Shown piece after piece: positions 46,693 through 55,616 of a stretch of DNA of 64,000 nucleotides. Numbering within the stretch: position 1 is the first letter of the stretch; every line of letters begins with the position of its first letter. The stretch comes from Pseudorhodoferax sp. Leaf265 (GTDB taxonomy: Bacteria > Pseudomonadota > Gammaproteobacteria > Burkholderiales > Burkholderiaceae_C). A program made the position numbers and the translations under genes. Below the pieces are notes generated by a model, which saw only the letters and a list, made by a program, of their open reading frames with translations, did not search any database and had not been told where the DNA came from. The stretch covers positions 208,776-272,775 of the forward strand of contig NZ_LMMT01000037.1 in NCBI RefSeq assembly GCF_001422365.1, written 5' to 3'.

Positions 46693-47688
46693 ATGCCTTG
46701 CACCATGCACATCGCTCCCGAATTCAAGGCCGCCATGCACGGCACCCATCCCGCTCCGCTGGACCCCAAGGTGCGCGCGTTCGTGCTGGGCATGGCGGCC
46801 GACGCCGGCAAGTTCCCGCGTCGCGACACCGTGTCCATCGCCGAAGGACGCGACATCGCAGAAAAGGTGCGTGCGCCCTGGACCCAGGGCGGCCCGGCGA
46901 TGGCGCAGACGCAGAACCTGCCCGTGCCCACGCGCCATGGCGAGGTGCAGATCCGCGTCTACACCCCGGCCGAACGCCGCCAGCCTGGCGCCTTCATCTA
47001 CATCCACGGCGGCGGCTATGTGCTGTTCAGCAACGACACGCACGACCGCCTCATGCGCGAGTACGCCCAGCGTGCCGGCATGGTCGTGGTCGGCATCAAC
47101 TACACGCGGGCGCCCGAGGCGCGCTTTCCGCAGCCTATCGAGGAGTGCATCGACACCGTGCGCTGGCTGCGTGCCAACGGCGCGGCGCTGGGCTTCGACG
47201 CGGGCCAGCTGTTCATCGGCGGCGACTCGGCCGGCGGCAACCTCTCGCTGAACACCTGTCTGCACTTCCGCGATGCGGGCGAGGCGGTGTTCCGTGGCAT
47301 GGTGCTGAACTACACGGGCTTCTCGACCAACCTGTACCGCGACTCGGTGGTGCGCTATGGCGCCGGCGACTACGGCCTGTCGCTGCACATGATGGTCTGG
47401 TTCTTCCGCAACTACCTGCGGCGCGCCGAGGACTTCCACGACCCGCGCATGAACCTGCTCGCGGCCGACCTGCGCGGCATTCCGCCGGCCTACCTGGCCA
47501 TCACCGAATGCGACCCGCTGTACGACGACAACATCGACATGGTGGCCAAGATGCAGGCCGAGGGCGTGGATGTGGCGTCCAAGGTCTACCAGGGCACGGT
47601 GCACAGCTTCCTGGAGGCGGTGTCCATCGCGCCGGTGGCCGACGAGGCCTTCGACGACACCGTGCGCTGGATGGCCATGAAGGCCTGA
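46693..47688 (+). CDS. Alpha/beta hydrolase of the hormone-sensitive lipase (acetylesterase) family
   Basis: The 331-residue esterase has the oxyanion motif YIHGGGYVLFSND, the nucleophile Ser in IGGDSAGGNLS, the acid in ECDPLYDDN and the His in QGTVHSFLEA. It belongs to group IV esterases. It lacks a signal peptide and should hydrolyse short-chain esters in the cytoplasm. The start at 46693 (MPCTMHIAPEF) could be shifted to the internal Met five codons later. It follows the ghrA pseudogene in the operon and precedes a PaiB-like gene by 2 bp. Confidence 0.9.
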   Translation: MPCTMHIAPEFKAAMHGTHPAPLDPKVRAFVLGMAADAGKFPRRDTVSIAEGRDIAEKVRAPWTQGGPAMAQTQNLPVPTRHGEVQIRVYTPAERRQPGAFIYIHGGGYVLFSNDTHDRLMREYAQRAGMVVVGINYTRAPEARFPQPIEECIDTVRWLRANGAALGFDAGQLFIGGDSAGGNLSLNTCLHFRDAGEAVFRGMVLNYTGFSTNLYRDSVVRYGAGDYGLSLHMMVWFFRNYLRRAEDFHDPRMNLLAADLRGIPPAYLAITECDPLYDDNIDMVAKMQAEGVDVASKVYQGTVHSFLEAVSIAPVADEAFDDTVRWMAMKA

Positions 47689-47690
47689 GC

Positions 47691-48341
47691 ATGTACACGC
47701 CGCCGGCCTATGCCGAGAACGACACCGCGCGGCTGCATGCCTTCATGCGCGCGCACAGTTTCGCCACGCTCGTGACGCGGGGGCGGGGCGGGCTCAACGC
47801 CACGCACCTGCCGTTCCTGCTCGACGACGGAGCCAGCCCGCACGGCAGGCTGACCACGCACCTGGCCCGCGCCAACCCGCAGCTGCAGGACCTGCGCGAG
47901 GGCGCGCCGGTGCTCGTGCTGTTCCAGGGGGCCCATGCCTTCGTCTCGCCGAGCTGGTACGCCAACCAGGCCACCTTTCCGACCTGGAACTACACGGCCG
48001 TGCATGCGCGCGGCCGCGCCACACTGCTGGAGGATCCGCAGGACGTGCACGCAGTGCTGCGCGCCACCGTGGCCTGCTACGACCAGCCGCTGGGCGGCAG
48101 CTGGGATTTCGCGGCCAGCCCGGCCGCGCTGGTGGCGCTGCGGCTGCGCGCCATCGTGGCCCTGCACATCCCCATCGCGCAGCTGGAAGGCAAGATGAAG
48201 CTGAGCCAGGACAAGAGCGTGGCCGACCGGCGCGGCGTGGTGGCCGCGCTGCAAGCCAGTGCCGTGCCCGAGAGCCTGGCCGTGGCCCGGCTGATCCGTG
48301 CCCAGCCCGACATGGCAGCGGCCTTCGAGGAGGGCGCATGA
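47691..48341 (+). CDS. PaiB-family FMN-binding protein
   Basis: The 216-residue protein matches the FMN-binding negative regulator family (PaiB): LHAFMRAHSFATLVTRGRGG, THLPFLLDDGASPHGRL, VSPSWYANQATFPTWNYTAV and HIPIAQLEGKMKLSQDKSVAD. The fold is a split-barrel flavin-binding domain. Its role is uncertain; related proteins regulate or act as oxidoreductases. The ATG at 47691 follows the esterase stop by 2 bases, and the gene overlaps the aldolase by 4 bp, confirming co-transcription. Confidence 0.88.
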   Translation: MYTPPAYAENDTARLHAFMRAHSFATLVTRGRGGLNATHLPFLLDDGASPHGRLTTHLARANPQLQDLREGAPVLVLFQGAHAFVSPSWYANQATFPTWNYTAVHARGRATLLEDPQDVHAVLRATVACYDQPLGGSWDFAASPAALVALRLRAIVALHIPIAQLEGKMKLSQDKSVADRRGVVAALQASAVPESLAVARLIRAQPDMAAAFEEGA

Positions 48342-49057
48342 CCCCGGCGGAAGCCGACACGCGCACCGAACTGGCGGCGCTGTACCGCCTGGTTGCGCAT
48401 TTCCGCATGACGGACCTGATCGACACCCACATCAGCGCGCGCATCCCGGGCACGCCGGACCATTTCCTGATCAACCGCTACGGCGTGCTGTTCCACGAGA
48501 TGCGGCCGGAAGACCTGGTCACGGTCGACCCTGAAGGCCGGGCGGTCCGCGACCCGGACGACCCTGCGCAGCAGGTGAATCAGGCCGGCTTCACGATCCA
48601 CTCGGCCATCCACGTGGCGCGCCACGACCTGGCCTGCGTCATCCACACGCACACGGCCGACGGCATGGCCGTGGCCTGCCAGCAGGAGGGGCTGCTGCCG
48701 ATCACGCAGCATGCGCTGAAGTTCCACAACCGGCTCGGCTACCACGCCTACGAGGGCATCGCGCTGGACCTGGACGAGCGCGCACGCCTGGTGGCCAGCA
48801 TGGGCCAGCACCGCGCGATGGTGCTGCGCAACCACGGCCTGCTGGCCGCGGGCCGCAGCATCGCCGAGGCCTTCGTCAACATCTACTTCCTGGAGCGCGC
48901 CTGCCAAGCCCAGGTGAAGGCGCTGGCCGGCAACCGGCCGCTGAGCCTGCCGCCGCCCGAGGTCTGCGAGCGCACGGCGCGCCAGTTCGACCGCGCCGAA
49001 AGCCTGGCGCACTGCGAACTGGCCTGGCGCGCGGCCAAGCGCCTGCTGGTTCAATAG
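48338..49057 (+). CDS. Class II aldolase/adducin-family protein
   Basis: The 239-residue protein has the class II aldolase metal site, with His pairs in CVIHTHTADGMAVACQQ and MVLRNHGLLAAGRSIAEAF. It also has the phosphate/substrate loop DLIDTHISARIPGTPDHFLI, in which the family's usual GNxSxR is replaced by THISAR. Family members include fuculose-phosphate aldolase and a large group of non-phosphorylating aldolase-like proteins; this one is of the second type. It is the last gene of the receptor-hydrolase operon and overlaps the convergent clsB gene by 7 bp. Confidence 0.88.
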   Translation: MTPAEADTRTELAALYRLVAHFRMTDLIDTHISARIPGTPDHFLINRYGVLFHEMRPEDLVTVDPEGRAVRDPDDPAQQVNQAGFTIHSAIHVARHDLACVIHTHTADGMAVACQQEGLLPITQHALKFHNRLGYHAYEGIALDLDERARLVASMGQHRAMVLRNHGLLAAGRSIAEAFVNIYFLERACQAQVKALAGNRPLSLPPPEVCERTARQFDRAESLAHCELAWRAAKRLLVQ

Positions 49058-50256
49058 CGCTTTCCGGTGACCAGCAGGGCCAGGCGCATCACGAACATGG
49101 CCAGGCTCTCCTTGCAGCGCTGCGGCCAGGGCCGGCGGCCATGGTGCGTGGGCTCCATGCGCTTGCCCTCTTCGCGCATGGCACGCAGCAGGCGTTCGCG
49201 CAACTGCTGCGCAAAGGCCTTGTCCTCGATGACCACATTGGCCTCGCGCGCGAGCAGCAGGCTCAGCGGGTCGAGGTTGGACGAACCCACCGTGGCCCAG
49301 TGCCCGTCGATGACAGCCACCTTGGCATGCAGGAAGCTGGGTGCGTACTCGTGGATCTCCACGCCGGCTTCCATCAGCAGGCCGTAGACCGGCCGCGAGG
49401 CGTGGTACTGCATGAAGTACTCGTAGCGGCCCTGCAGCAGCAATTGCACGCGCACGCCACGCCCGGCTGCGCGCACCAGCGCATTGCGCAGCTTGCGGCC
49501 CGGGATGAAGTAGGCGTTGGCGATCACGATCTCGTGGTGCGCCGCACCGATGGCCTTGAGGTAGGCGCGCTCGATGTGCTTGCGGTGGCGCAGGTTGTCG
49601 CGCAGGAGCAGGGCGGCGCGCGCACCGGCGCTGCCGTGCGCCATGGCCTCCCCACGGCTGCCGCCGTACTGCAGGAGGTCGTGCACGGCCTGCAGAGGTT
49701 CGCGGCGGCGCAGGTCGTGCACGGCCTGCAGCCGGCGCCAGAGCAGGGCCACGGCCTGCTGCGTATCGGCCACGAGCGGGCCTGTCACGCGCACGGCGAA
49801 GTCCAGGCGGGGGGCCTCCAGCCGGCCCCAGCTGGGGTCGTGGAAGTCGTCCAGCACATTGATGCCGCCGCAGAAGGCCACCTGGCCGTCGACCACGCAG
49901 AGCTTGCGGTGCAGCCGGCGCCAGCGCGTGGGCAGCAGCAGCCCCAGCGCGTTGACGGGGGAGTACACGCGCCACTGCACGCCGGCCTCGGCAAAGCGCT
50001 GCTGCCATTCCCTGGGCGCCGCGCCCGTGCCCAGCCCGTCCACGGCCACCCAGGTCTGCACGCCGCGCCGTGCCGCGCGCAGCAGGGCCTCGGCGAGTTC
50101 GGCGCCGCTGCCCGTGAAGTCGAAGATGTAGGTCTCGAAGTGGACCAGCGTCTGCGCCGCGTCCATGGCCGCGATCAGCGCCGGGAAGAACTCGCGCGTG
50201 CCTTCCAGCAGCGTGAGCTGGTGGCCGCCATGCAGCCGGGCCGCGCCACGCGTCAT
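49051..50256 (-). CDS. clsB: Cardiolipin synthase B type phospholipase D family enzyme
   Basis: The 401-residue protein has two HxK(x)4D motifs, HRKLCVVDGQVAFCGG and HAKVAVIDGHWATVGSSN, and the typical FAEAGVQWRVYSP and ANAYFIPGRKLRNALVRAAG segments of ClsB. It should make cardiolipin from phosphatidylglycerol and another phospholipid at the inner membrane. There is no N-terminal membrane anchor, as expected for ClsB. A 12-residue in-frame near-duplication (LQAVHDL...LQAVHDL) lies between the two halves. The ATG at 50256 overlaps the nudB stop by 4 bp, so the genes are coupled. Confidence 0.92.
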   Translation of the reverse strand: MTRGAARLHGGHQLTLLEGTREFFPALIAAMDAAQTLVHFETYIFDFTGSGAELAEALLRAARRGVQTWVAVDGLGTGAAPREWQQRFAEAGVQWRVYSPVNALGLLLPTRWRRLHRKLCVVDGQVAFCGGINVLDDFHDPSWGRLEAPRLDFAVRVTGPLVADTQQAVALLWRRLQAVHDLRRREPLQAVHDLLQYGGSRGEAMAHGSAGARAALLLRDNLRHRKHIERAYLKAIGAAHHEIVIANAYFIPGRKLRNALVRAAGRGVRVQLLLQGRYEYFMQYHASRPVYGLLMEAGVEIHEYAPSFLHAKVAVIDGHWATVGSSNLDPLSLLLAREANVVIEDKAFAQQLRERLLRAMREEGKRMEPTHHGRRPWPQRCKESLAMFVMRLALLVTGKRY

Positions 50257-50705
50257 GCGCGGGCCGCGAAGCGCGGCAGCATCAGGATGGCCTCGGCGTT
50301 GGACGGCGAGAAGCAGGCTTCGGCCGCGGCCTGCCAGGGCAGCCACCGGAAGGCCGTGTGTTCGCGCGCATGCAGCTGCACCGGCGTGCCGGCCGGCACG
50401 GCGAGGCTGAACAGGTGCTCGGTGTTGTGCCGCACGCCGGGCGCGTAGCGGTGCAGCCACTGTGGCCAGATCGCGTAGACGTTTTCCAGGTTCCAGTCCA
50501 CCAGGCTGCCGCCGCAGGCGATGCCGGTCTCCTCGAAGACCTCGCGCCGGGCGGTCTCGCGCAGCTCCTCGGTCTCGGTGTCCTTGCTGCCCGTGACGGA
50601 TTGCCAGTGCTCCTGCGCATCGGCGCGGCGGATCAGCAGCACCTCGAGCGCAGGCGTGTGGATCACGACCAGGACCGACTGCGGGATCTTGTAGGGGCGG
50701 GCCAT
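50253..50705 (-). CDS. nudB: Dihydroneopterin triphosphate diphosphatase (Nudix)
   Basis: The 150-residue Nudix enzyme removes diphosphate from dihydroneopterin triphosphate in folate synthesis. It shows [39 protein letters not shown] and the Nudix box end [10 protein letters not shown]. The box has one residue more than the general pattern between Gly and the first Glu, typical of betaproteobacterial Nud[19 protein letters not shown] follows. The ATG at 50705 begins the conserved segment; upstream frame is unconserved. The gene is very close to a divergent promoter dyad (50713-50752), so its leader must be short. It precedes clsB. Confidence 0.88.
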   Translation of the reverse strand: MARPYKIPQSVLVVIHTPALEVLLIRRADAQEHWQSVTGSKDTETEELRETARREVFEETGIACGGSLVDWNLENVYAIWPQWLHRYAPGVRHNTEHLFSLAVPAGTPVQLHAREHTAFRWLPWQAAAEACFSPSNAEAILMLPRFAARA

Positions 50706-50712
50706 CGGTCGG

Positions 50713-50752
50713 ATTCTAGGAGGCTGCGTAGGGGTACCCACGCGGCTAGAAT
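50713..50752. promoter_or_regulatory. Symmetrical divergent -10 boxes between nudB and guaC
   Basis: ATTCTAG (50713-50719) and CTAGAAT (50746-50752) form a 7-bp inverted repeat whose arms are TAGAAT-like -10 boxes facing opposite ways. The interior is itself dyadic (GCGT, GGGTACCC, ACGC). On the minus strand the box is 8 bp before the nudB start. On the plus strand it points into the guaC leader. The centre also contains the CCTACGC sequence (minus strand) seen upstream of stress genes. It could also be an operator of a dimeric repressor. Confidence 0.45.
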
Positions 50753-50757
50753 CAGTC

Positions 50758-50792
50758 ACCGGGCCCAAGTATTTGGCACCCGGTTTTTTGTT
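50758..50792 (+). terminator. Orphan intrinsic terminator in the guaC leader (attenuator candidate)
   Basis: ACCGGG/CCCGGT forms an outer 6-bp stem, with CCAA/TTGG pairing inside it and six T residues after it (50784-50789). It is oriented with guaC, but no plus-strand gene lies upstream to need it; nudB reads the other way. It starts within about 10 bp of the predicted transcription start, so it could be a leader attenuator or a 5' stabilising hairpin. Confidence 0.6.
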
Positions 50793-50868
50793 GCCCGCTG
50801 CGGTGACAGGCCGGTCCAGTCCAAGCGCTCAATCCTTAAATGCAAGCATTGATGAAAGCTGGATCGCC

Positions 50869-51846
50869 ATGGAAATCTTCGACTACGACAACGTCCTGCT
50901 GCTGCCGCGCAAGTGCCGCGTGGAGAGCCGCTCGGAGTGCGACGCCAGCGTGACGCTGGGTGACCGCAGCTTCCGCCTGCCGGTGGTGCCGGCCAACATG
51001 AAGACGGTGGTCGACGAGGCCACCTGCCTGTGGCTGGCGCAGCACGGCTACTTCTACGTGATGCACCGCTTCGACCTGGACAACGTGGCCTTCGTGCGCC
51101 GCATGAAGGACCAGGGGACCTTCGCCTCGATCTCGCTGGGCGTGAAGAAGCCGGACTACGACACCGTGGACCGGCTGGTGAGCGAGGGCCTGACGCCCGA
51201 GTACGTGACCATCGACATCGCCCATGGCCATGCCGACAGCGTCAAGAACATGATCGCCTGCCTCAAGGACAAGTTGCCCGGGTCCTTCGTGATCGCAGGC
51301 AACGTCGGCACGCCCGAGGCCATCATCGACCTGGAGAACTGGGGCGCGGACGCGACCAAGGTCGGCATCGGCCCGGGCAAGGTCTGCATCACCAAGCTCA
51401 AGACCGGCTTCGGCACGGGCGGCTGGCAGCTGTCGGCGCTCAAGTGGTGCGCGCGTGTGGCGACCAAGCCCATCATTGCGGATGGCGGCATCCGAGACCA
51501 CGGCGACATCGCCAAGAGCATCCGCTTCGGCGCCTCCATGGTCATGATCGGCTCGCTGTTCGCGGGCCATGAGGAATCGCCCGGCAAGACCGTGGAAGTC
51601 GACGGAAAGCTGTTCAAGGAGTACTACGGCTCGGCCAGCGACTTCAACAAGGGCGAGTACCGCCACGTCGAGGGCAAGCGCATCCTGGAGCCGATCAAGG
51701 GCAAGCTCTCGGACACGCTGGTGGAGATGGAGCAGGACGTGCAGAGCTCCATCAGCTATGCCGGCGGCAAGAAGCTCATGGACATCCGCAAGGTGAACTA
51801 CGTGATCCTGGGCGGCGACAACGCCGGCGAGCACCTGCTCATGTGA
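50869..51846 (+). CDS. guaC: GMP reductase
   Basis: The 325-residue enzyme reduces GMP to IMP with NADPH, balancing purine pools. The catalytic loop [20 protein letters not shown] contains the thioimidate Cys173, and Thr175 follows. [13 protein letters not shown], the NAD(P)-binding [19 protein letters not shown] and the C-terminal [20 protein letters not shown] are typical of the GuaC2 subtype. The ATG at 50869 begins [15 protein letters not shown]; upstream frame is not conserved. The leader carries an orphan terminator hairpin, so expression may be attenuated. It ends with an 8-bp overlap with the convergent kinase gene. Confidence 0.95.
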   Translation: MEIFDYDNVLLLPRKCRVESRSECDASVTLGDRSFRLPVVPANMKTVVDEATCLWLAQHGYFYVMHRFDLDNVAFVRRMKDQGTFASISLGVKKPDYDTVDRLVSEGLTPEYVTIDIAHGHADSVKNMIACLKDKLPGSFVIAGNVGTPEAIIDLENWGADATKVGIGPGKVCITKLKTGFGTGGWQLSALKWCARVATKPIIADGGIRDHGDIAKSIRFGASMVMIGSLFAGHEESPGKTVEVDGKLFKEYYGSASDFNKGEYRHVEGKRILEPIKGKLSDTLVEMEQDVQSSISYAGGKKLMDIRKVNYVILGGDNAGEHLLM

Positions 51847-52765
51847 GGGCAGGGGCCTGGGCGGCGAGCAGGCGCTCGACCTCTGCGCAGTCCGGCCCGT
51901 GGGCCACGCCGCCCGGGCGCTGGCATTTGAGCGCGGCGGCGGCACAGGCGAAACGCATGGCGTCTTCGTCGGGCAGGCTGCGCGCCACCGCCATGGCCAA
52001 CGCCGCATGGAACACATCGCCCGCGCCGTTGGTGTCCACGGCCTGCACGGGGAAGGCCGGCAGGCTCAGCACCGGGCCACCCGGGCGCTGCCAGCGCACA
52101 CCGTGTGCGCCCAGCGTCACCGCAGCCAGTTGGGCGCCCGAGGCAAGCGCGGCGCCGAGGCCATCGGCCAGCGTGGCATGCGGCGCAAAGGCCGCCAGGC
52201 CGGCTTCGGAGAACACCGCCCAGTCGGCCCATGCCGCCAGCGCCTGCAGGTCCTGTGTGGGCGAAAGATCGCCATCCAGCAGCGAAGGCACACCGGCCTG
52301 GCGCGCCCAACGCAAGGCGGCCAGGGCGCCAGGCATCCAGCGCGGATCGGCCATCAGCACGTCGCAGCCGGCCAGCACGCCGGTGTCGAGTGCGGCGGCG
52401 CGCGTGAGGGCGTCGCCGCGGTGGTTGAAGATCTGGCGCTCGCCGCGCGCGTCGATGACCACCGCCGACACCGAGGAGGCCGCGCCGGCCACGCGTTGGA
52501 GCTGCCGGCAGTCCACGCCGGATTCGCTGAGGCGCCGCACCAGGAAGTCGCCGGCATCGTCATCGCCGATCGCGCCATGCAGGCGCACTGTCGCGCCCAG
52601 GCGCACGGCTGCGATCGATGCATTGGCGGCCATGCCGCCGGAGATGGCCTGGTAGTGCCGCGCCGGTGTCTTGGTCGGCGCCGGCGGGAAGTCCGCGATG
52701 CTGAAGCAGTGGTCCAGTGCGGCATGGCCCACCGTGCAAAGTGTCCATGGGCCGGATGTGCGCAT
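51839..52765 (-). CDS. PfkB-family carbohydrate (ribokinase-like) kinase
   Basis: The 308-residue protein has the ribokinase fold with the N-terminal [18 protein letters not shown] substrate motif and the C-terminal [17 protein letters not shown] with the catalytic Asp and anion hole. The ATP site is intact. It phosphorylates a sugar or nucleoside, but the sequence does not identify which. It is monocistronic on the minus strand, divergent from tRNA-Lys, and overlaps guaC's 3' end by 8 bp. Confidence 0.87.
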   Translation of the reverse strand: MRTSGPWTLCTVGHAALDHCFSIADFPPAPTKTPARHYQAISGGMAANASIAAVRLGATVRLHGAIGDDDAGDFLVRRLSESGVDCRQLQRVAGAASSVSAVVIDARGERQIFNHRGDALTRAAALDTGVLAGCDVLMADPRWMPGALAALRWARQAGVPSLLDGDLSPTQDLQALAAWADWAVFSEAGLAAFAPHATLADGLGAALASGAQLAAVTLGAHGVRWQRPGGPVLSLPAFPVQAVDTNGAGDVFHAALAMAVARSLPDEDAMRFACAAAALKCQRPGGVAHGPDCAEVERLLAAQAPALT

Positions 52766-52840
52766 GGTGTGGTCCTTGTTCTTGTGGCTGGCAGTGCCGT
52801 CATCTTAGTAGGGCCCTGGCGCTAAAAAATATTCAAAATC

Positions 52841-52870
52841 TTGCGTCATCCACAAAAAGTAGGTTATAGT
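52841..52870 (+). promoter_or_regulatory. Probable tRNA-Lys promoter
   Basis: TTGCGT (52841-52846), an 18-bp spacer and TATAGT (52865-52870) match a sigma-70 promoter about 96 bp ahead of the mature tRNA. The leader between them contains a CGGTTCG/CGAACCG hairpin (52932-52948), which may be removed during 5' processing. Confidence 0.65.
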
Positions 52871-52966
52871 CTAGGGCTTCCGGGGGACACAAGATCTCTT
52901 GAAAATTCCCGGCGATGGTTGCAAAGACAGTCGGTTCGCTCGAACCGTTCGGCAGCACAAGACATC

Positions 52967-53042
52967 GGGCTCTTAGCTCAGTTGGTAGAGCAGCGGACTC
53001 TTAATCCGTAGGTCGAGTGTTCGAGTCACTCAGGGCCCACCA
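52967..53042 (+). tRNA. tRNA-Lys (anticodon CUU)
   Basis: The 76-nt gene folds into a complete cloverleaf: acceptor GGGCTCT/AGGGCCC, D arm with AGCTCAGTTGGTAGAGC, anticodon arm GCGGACTCTTAATCCGT with a CTT anticodon, and T arm GAGTGTTCGAGTCACTC. CCA is encoded. The D-loop and T-loop signatures are canonical. It decodes AAG. Confidence 0.97.
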
Positions 53043-53060
53043 AAATTAAGTCGTGAAAAC

Positions 53061-53096
53061 AAGCGCCTAGCAAGAAATTGCTAGGCGCTTTTTTCT
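53061..53096 (+). terminator. Intrinsic terminator of tRNA-Lys
   Basis: A 13-bp perfect stem, AAGCGCCTAGCAA/TTGCTAGGCGCTT, with a GAAA loop and a T-run on the plus strand, 19 bp after the tRNA. On the minus strand it is followed by GTTTT, so it may also end the alcohol dehydrogenase transcript. Confidence 0.95.
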
Positions 53097-53158
53097 TGTC
53101 CACGTGGGTCGTTTTGGCCGTGCCCCATTCGCGCTCGGCGCTTGGCGAGAGTTGAAGG

Positions 53159-54322
53159 TCAAGGCGTCAGGATGACCTTGCGACAATTCTCTTCCTTGTT
53201 GGCGAAGATTTCGTAGCCGCGCGCCGCGTCGGCCAGCGGCAACCGATGCGTGATGATGGCTTCTGGCCGCAGCTTGCCGGCGCCGATCTGCTCCAGCAAT
53301 TCCGGCATGAACCGCTGCGCATGCGTCTGGCCCATCTTGAAGGTCAAGCCTTTTTCGAAGGCGTCGCCGAATAGGAAGCCGTGGATGAACCCGGCGTAGA
53401 CCCCCGGGACGCTGACCACCCCGCCGCGCCGCGTCGCCGCGATGCACTGGCGCAGCGCCTTGCCGCTGGACCCTTCGAGCTTGATGGCGGTCAGAGCCGT
53501 CTCCAGGACGCTGCCCTTGGCTTCGAAGCCGACGGCGTCGATGGTGGCATCCACCCCGTGTCCATGCGTCGCCTTCAAGATTGTGTCCGCCGCATCGTCG
53601 TCCTGGTCGAAGTTGATGGTGGTTGCGCCGTAGGTCTCGCGCGCGAACTGGAGGCGGTACTCGTGGTGGTCGACGACGAAGACCTGCTCCGCACCGAGGA
53701 AGCGCGCCGATGCCGCGGCCATGAGCCCGACCGGGCCCGCGCCGAAGATTGCCACCGAGCTGCCCGGCCCAAGGTTCGCGTTCACTGCCGCCTGGTAGCC
53801 CGTTGGCAGGATGTCGGAGAGAAACAACACCTGCTCGTCCTGCAGCACGTCGGGAATCTTGATGGGACCGACGTTGGCCTTGGGCACGCGAACGAACTGG
53901 GCTTGTCCGCCGGCATAGCCCCCATACAGGTGGCTGTAGCCGAACAATCCGGCTCCTGCTGTCGCGTGCTTCTTGTTCATGATTGCGCCGCGGCCCGGGT
54001 TGGTGGTTTCGCAGGCAGCGAACAGGGCCTTGTTGCAATAGAAGCATTGCCCGCACGCGATGACGAAGGGGATGACGACACGGTCGCCTCTGCGCACCTC
54101 GGTGACACCAGCGCCGACTTCCTCCACCACGCCCATGAACTCGTGGCCCAGGATGTCGCCGTCCTTCATCATGGGTATCTTGCCGCGGTAGATGTGCAGG
54201 TCCGAACCGCAGATGGCCGTTGCGGTGACCCGCAGGATGAGGTCGTCGTCGGCTTCCATTGCCGGGTCGGGAACCTGCTCGACGCGCACATTCTTCGATC
54301 CCTGATAGGTCAATGCCAGCAT
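53159..54322 (-). CDS. Zinc-dependent alcohol dehydrogenase (medium-chain family)
   Basis: The 387-residue protein has the catalytic zinc ligands Cys in [13 protein letters not shown] and His in [14 protein letters not shown]. The structural zinc Cys set is partly visible ([15 protein letters not shown]), and the NAD-binding motif is [20 protein letters not shown]. The sequence is like the glutathione-independent formaldehyde dehydrogenase/zinc-alcohol dehydrogenase group. The ATG at 54322 ([20 protein letters not shown]) has AAGGA upstream and begins the conserved part; longer frames do not. The 224-bp gap before the LysR gene is the shared promoter region of the divergent pair. The gene is the first of the accessory region after tRNA-Lys. 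Confidence 0.9.
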   Translation of the reverse strand: MLALTYQGSKNVRVEQVPDPAMEADDDLILRVTATAICGSDLHIYRGKIPMMKDGDILGHEFMGVVEEVGAGVTEVRRGDRVVIPFVIACGQCFYCNKALFAACETTNPGRGAIMNKKHATAGAGLFGYSHLYGGYAGGQAQFVRVPKANVGPIKIPDVLQDEQVLFLSDILPTGYQAAVNANLGPGSSVAIFGAGPVGLMAAASARFLGAEQVFVVDHHEYRLQFARETYGATTINFDQDDDAADTILKATHGHGVDATIDAVGFEAKGSVLETALTAIKLEGSSGKALRQCIAATRRGGVVSVPGVYAGFIHGFLFGDAFEKGLTFKMGQTHAQRFMPELLEQIGAGKLRPEAIITHRLPLADAARGYEIFANKEENCRKVILTP

Positions 54323-54546
54323 GGTGGTTCCTTGGGTTGGATGGGTGGAGCGCTGCGGTGCGCTGATCCCAGTGTTCACGCGGGGTGCACCTGAAGATGA
54401 CGTCCATGCGCGGGGCCGACCGTAGGAGGTCGCGCACGTCTGAAGGTCCCGTCTGTCTTCCTGCCGCTCGGATTGGCTCCTCGCTCGAGGCTCACGCGGA
54501 TCGCCGTCACAATCCTCAAATCCCATTGACTTCTCGTTAGCCCTTC
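54323..54546. promoter_or_regulatory. Divergent gap between the alcohol dehydrogenase and LysR genes
   Basis: The 224-bp region separates two divergent starts and must hold both promoters. I see no strong palindrome; CGACCTCCTACGGTCG-like sequence around 54418-54435 is the most structured part. No small gene is supported. Confidence 0.35.
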
Positions 54547-55539
54547 ATGCAGTCCCACAAGCCCACGCAGTTGCGGCTGGACCTGACCTCCGACCTGCAG
54601 AAATGGCGCGCCTTCCTCGCCATCGCCGAGCTAGGTAGCCTCACGCGTGCGGCTCTTTTTCTGGACAGCAACCAGTCGCTGCTGAGCCGCCACCTCAACG
54701 CGTTGGAGCGCGAATGCAAGGCACGCCTGTTCAACCGCACTGGCCGCGGTGTCGCGCTGTCCGATGTGGGGGAGCGCATCTTTCCGTTGGTCAAGGCCCT
54801 GCTGTCCGACGCCGAGCAGTTGGAAGCGGAGATCCTGGGCGAAGCGCGCGAGCCGGCCGGCCGCGTCACCATCGGCTCGTTGCCCTCCATCACCAACCCC
54901 ATGGTCGGGCGGCTCTTCAGGCAACTGCGCGGACTCCACCCGGGCGTGCACCTCAAGGTGTTGGAAGGCTCCAGTGGCCAGGTCGAGGAGTGGCTGGCGG
55001 ATGCGCGTGTCGACATCGCCATCCTGTACCGCTACGGTGGTGCGCCACCTGAGCACGAGCGGGCCTTGGCCACGGTGGACAGCTACCTGATCGGCGCGCC
55101 CGGGGACCGGCTCACGGCGGCCGACGAGGTGCCGTTCTCCGCACTGCACGAACTGCCCTTCATCCTGCCCGGCGTGCCCAATGGCTTGCGCACGGCGTTG
55201 GACGCCATGGCCCGGCACGAGCGCATCACGCTGGCCCCCGTCATCGAAGCCGATTCGCTGCCGCTGATGCGCTCAACAGTGGCGGAGGCGCGGCTTTACA
55301 CCGTGCTGCCCATCCACGCCGTGTGGTCCGAGGTCCAGGAGGGCAAGCTGCAGGCGGCCCGCATCGCGACGCCAACCCTGCAGCGCATCGTGTCCATGGC
55401 CACGGCGCGCAGCAAGGGGCCGAGCCGGGCCGTGGCGGCCGTGGCGGCCGAGATCGTGCAGATTGTCGAAGACAGCGCGCGCAGCGGGATGTGGCGCTCG
55501 GGCATCGCGGCGAATGGCGACTTGCCGCCCGCCGCATAG
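54547..55539 (+). CDS. LysR-family regulator of the accessory catabolic region
   Basis: The 330-residue protein has a LysR winged helix (KWRAFLAIAELGSLTRAALF, then SNQSLLSRHLNALERE) and an effector domain with VTIGSLPSITNPMVGRLFRQ and DARVDIAILYRYGG. It is longer than average by about 20 residues at the C-terminus. It is divergent from the alcohol dehydrogenase and lies 77 bp upstream of the CMD-domain gene on the same strand, so either or both may be targets. The effector is unknown. The two LysR proteins of the window are not close relatives. Confidence 0.88.
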   Translation: MQSHKPTQLRLDLTSDLQKWRAFLAIAELGSLTRAALFLDSNQSLLSRHLNALERECKARLFNRTGRGVALSDVGERIFPLVKALLSDAEQLEAEILGEAREPAGRVTIGSLPSITNPMVGRLFRQLRGLHPGVHLKVLEGSSGQVEEWLADARVDIAILYRYGGAPPEHERALATVDSYLIGAPGDRLTAADEVPFSALHELPFILPGVPNGLRTALDAMARHERITLAPVIEADSLPLMRSTVAEARLYTVLPIHAVWSEVQEGKLQAARIATPTLQRIVSMATARSKGPSRAVAAVAAEIVQIVEDSARSGMWRSGIAANGDLPPAA

Positions 55540-55616
55540 CAGGCTTGCCGGGCCTGCACACGCGACCCGCGCCGCAGCCGATAAGCTGGCATGCTTTCCG
55601 CTCGGAGACGACACGC

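Noticed and set aside
44320-47604. A 1094-codon open frame on the minus strand opposite the receptor-hydrolase operon
   Set aside because: It has no recognisable domain, is Arg/His/Ala/Gly-rich, and lies antisense to genes with clear motifs; it is a by-product of high GC content.
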